From Promethearchaeota archaeon (GTDB lineage Archaea > Asgardarchaeota > Lokiarchaeia > Sigyniarchaeales > SOKP01): a stretch of 64,000 bases of DNA. Made by a program: the position numbers and the translations under genes. This document shows positions 63,395-64,000 of the stretch, in pieces. Position 1 is the first letter of the stretch. Every line of letters starts with the position of its first letter. The stretch spans positions 806,001 through 870,000 of the forward strand of contig JAUWGH010000001.1 in the NCBI GenBank assembly GCA_030606485.1. The letters are read 5' to 3'. The notes beneath the pieces were generated by a model. It had not been told where the DNA came from. It made no database searches and was given only the letters and a program-made list of their open reading frames with translations.

Positions 63395-63883
63395 ATGGTA
63401 AAATATGATAAAAAGACACTTAAAAGAATGATTGATGGGGATTTAACTTGGGAAGAATTAAAACCAATAATAAGTGGTACAAAGGATCCTGATAGATTTG
63501 ATAAAATTATTGAAATTTTACAAGAAAAAGTCTCTTGGGACGAAAAAATCATCTTACCAATTCATGAACATTTACATATTGTTTCAAAGGATGGAAAGAG
63601 AATAGTAAAATGTGATTGTGGATATGAGTTTGGAGATTATAAAGAGAACTGGAAGAAAAAATGCAGAATAAGAGTGAGAGATACAGCTGAAGAGCTTGAA
63701 GAATTTTATCCAAAATATATGTCTTGTGACCCAGATTGGGAGGAACTTAGAGAATATTTCTGTCCTGGTTGTTTTACACTGCTAGATACGGAAGCTGTAC
63801 CTCCAGGATATCCAACTATTTTCAATTTTCTGCCCGACATAGATGCATTCTACAAAGAGTGGCTTGGAAGAAAGGCTCCATAA
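63395..63883 (+). CDS. acxC: Acetone carboxylase gamma subunit
   Basis: 162-residue protein matching the small zinc-binding gamma subunit. The cysteine pattern is C-D-C (KCDCGYEFGDY), later a Cys before DPDWEEL, and F-C-P-G-C, consistent with a zinc ribbon. The C-terminus (PDIDAFYKEWLGRK) is typical of AcxC. GGAGGTG precedes the ATG. The presence of this third gene distinguishes acetone carboxylase from hydantoinases and acetophenone carboxylase. Confidence 0.9.
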   Translation: MVKYDKKTLKRMIDGDLTWEELKPIISGTKDPDRFDKIIEILQEKVSWDEKIILPIHEHLHIVSKDGKRIVKCDCGYEFGDYKENWKKKCRIRVRDTAEELEEFYPKYMSCDPDWEELREYFCPGCFTLLDTEAVPPGYPTIFNFLPDIDAFYKEWLGRKAP

Positions 63884-63906
63884 TTTTATCAAATTTTTTA
63901 AAAACC

Positions 63907-63920
63907 TCTTTTTTTTTATT
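63907..63920 (+). terminator. Poly-T terminator after the acetone carboxylase operon
   Basis: A nine-T run, CTCTTTTTTTTTATT, about 25 bases past the gamma stop, in the expected position for an archaeal terminator. Confidence 0.5.
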
Positions 63921-63971
63921 TCAATTTGTAAATTGAAAAAAATAAAATAATAAATTTAATGGAACTAAAAT

Positions 63972-64000
63972 ATGATTGAAATAGACACCAATATGATTAA
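63972..64000 (+). CDS. Possible start of a further gene (partial)
   Basis: ATG at 63972 opens a frame (MIEIDTNMI) that runs off the window after nine codons. It follows a terminator-like T run and AT-rich promoter-like DNA, so a new gene is plausible. Product unknown. Confidence 0.3.

Noticed and set aside
1-64000. tRNA, rRNA, insertion sequences, prophage genes
   Set aside because: I looked through the intergenic spaces for T-arm-like GGTTC motifs, rRNA-like runs and transposase or integrase-like proteins and found none that hold up; short or divergent RNAs could be missed by eye.

Overview
The window reads as a chromosomal piece of an AT-rich archaeon, most likely an Asgard archaeon of the Lokiarchaeia (Promethearchaeota) type. 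Archaeal hallmarks are a rad50-herA-nurA DNA-end-processing operon, an archaeal-type 2-amino-3,7-dideoxyheptulosonate synthase, a free-standing hexulose-6-phosphate synthase, a geranylgeranyl-reductase-like flavoprotein and TATA-like promoter elements. Asgard-like hallmarks are an intact JAMM/MPN+ (Rpn11/CSN5-like) protein, a tandem Roadblock/LC7 protein beside long coiled-coil proteins, and large anchored surface proteins. I found no rRNA, tRNA, CRISPR array, transposase or phage gene. The taxon assignment is inference from gene content.

Layout. 1-3.2 kb: tail of rad50, then herA and nurA. 3.2-9.2 kb: PIG-L deacetylase, a broken surface-protein gene with two in-frame TGA codons, the JAMM protein, a fused ChlI-ChlD type AAA+/VWA protein and an ATP-grasp enzyme. 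9.2-12.1 kb: Roadblock, coiled-coil and proline-rich proteins. 12.2-14.7 kb: a split double-hot-dog hydratase, an iron-sulfur flavoprotein and an UlaG-like metallo-beta-lactamase. 15.4-17.2 kb: a seven-bladed propeller surface protein built from near-identical DNA repeats. 17.5-27 kb: CrtI-like oxidoreductase, PHP phosphatase, RACo-like corrinoid activator with an MBL hydrolase, a PD-(D/E)XK nuclease, PAP2 phosphatase and geranylgeranyl reductase. 27-40 kb: catabolic genes (ThDP enzyme, IlvD/Edd dehydratase, Gfo/Idh oxidoreductase, a DSD1-RidA-UxaA operon, two MFS transporters). 40-47 kb: acyl-CoA oxidation (flavin reductase, enoyl-CoA hydratase, three tandem 3-hydroxyacyl-CoA dehydrogenases, an MFE-2-like SDR). 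47-56 kb: ERCC4 nuclease, membrane acyltransferases made of three related modules, a HycE-like protein with an incomplete NiFe site, a subtilase, ADH synthase and NadB. 56-64 kb: LMW phosphatase, slipin, HPS, a small coiled-coil protein, and a three-gene acetone carboxylase operon (beta, alpha, gamma).

How the genes fit. Acetone carboxylase would make acetoacetate, which can join the CoA-ester pathways represented by the hydratases and dehydrogenases. Both an (S)-type set (crotonase plus HAD) and an (R)-type set (hot-dog hydratase plus SDR) of beta-oxidation enzymes occur. The DSD1-RidA-UxaA operon with the IlvD, ThDP and Gfo/Idh genes suggests use of hydroxy-amino acids and sugar acids.

The most unusual signal is translational. 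Several genes whose conserved N-terminus lies upstream of any ATG/GTG/TTG carry a good Shine-Dalgarno at normal spacing before ATA (LMW phosphatase, acetone carboxylase beta), CTG (HPS) or ATC (LbH acyltransferase; possibly one MFS gene). Other points of interest are the TGA-interrupted surface protein, the three-cysteine hydrogenase-like protein, the recently amplified propeller, and an orphan membrane-anchor fragment behind a tail-anchored subtilase.
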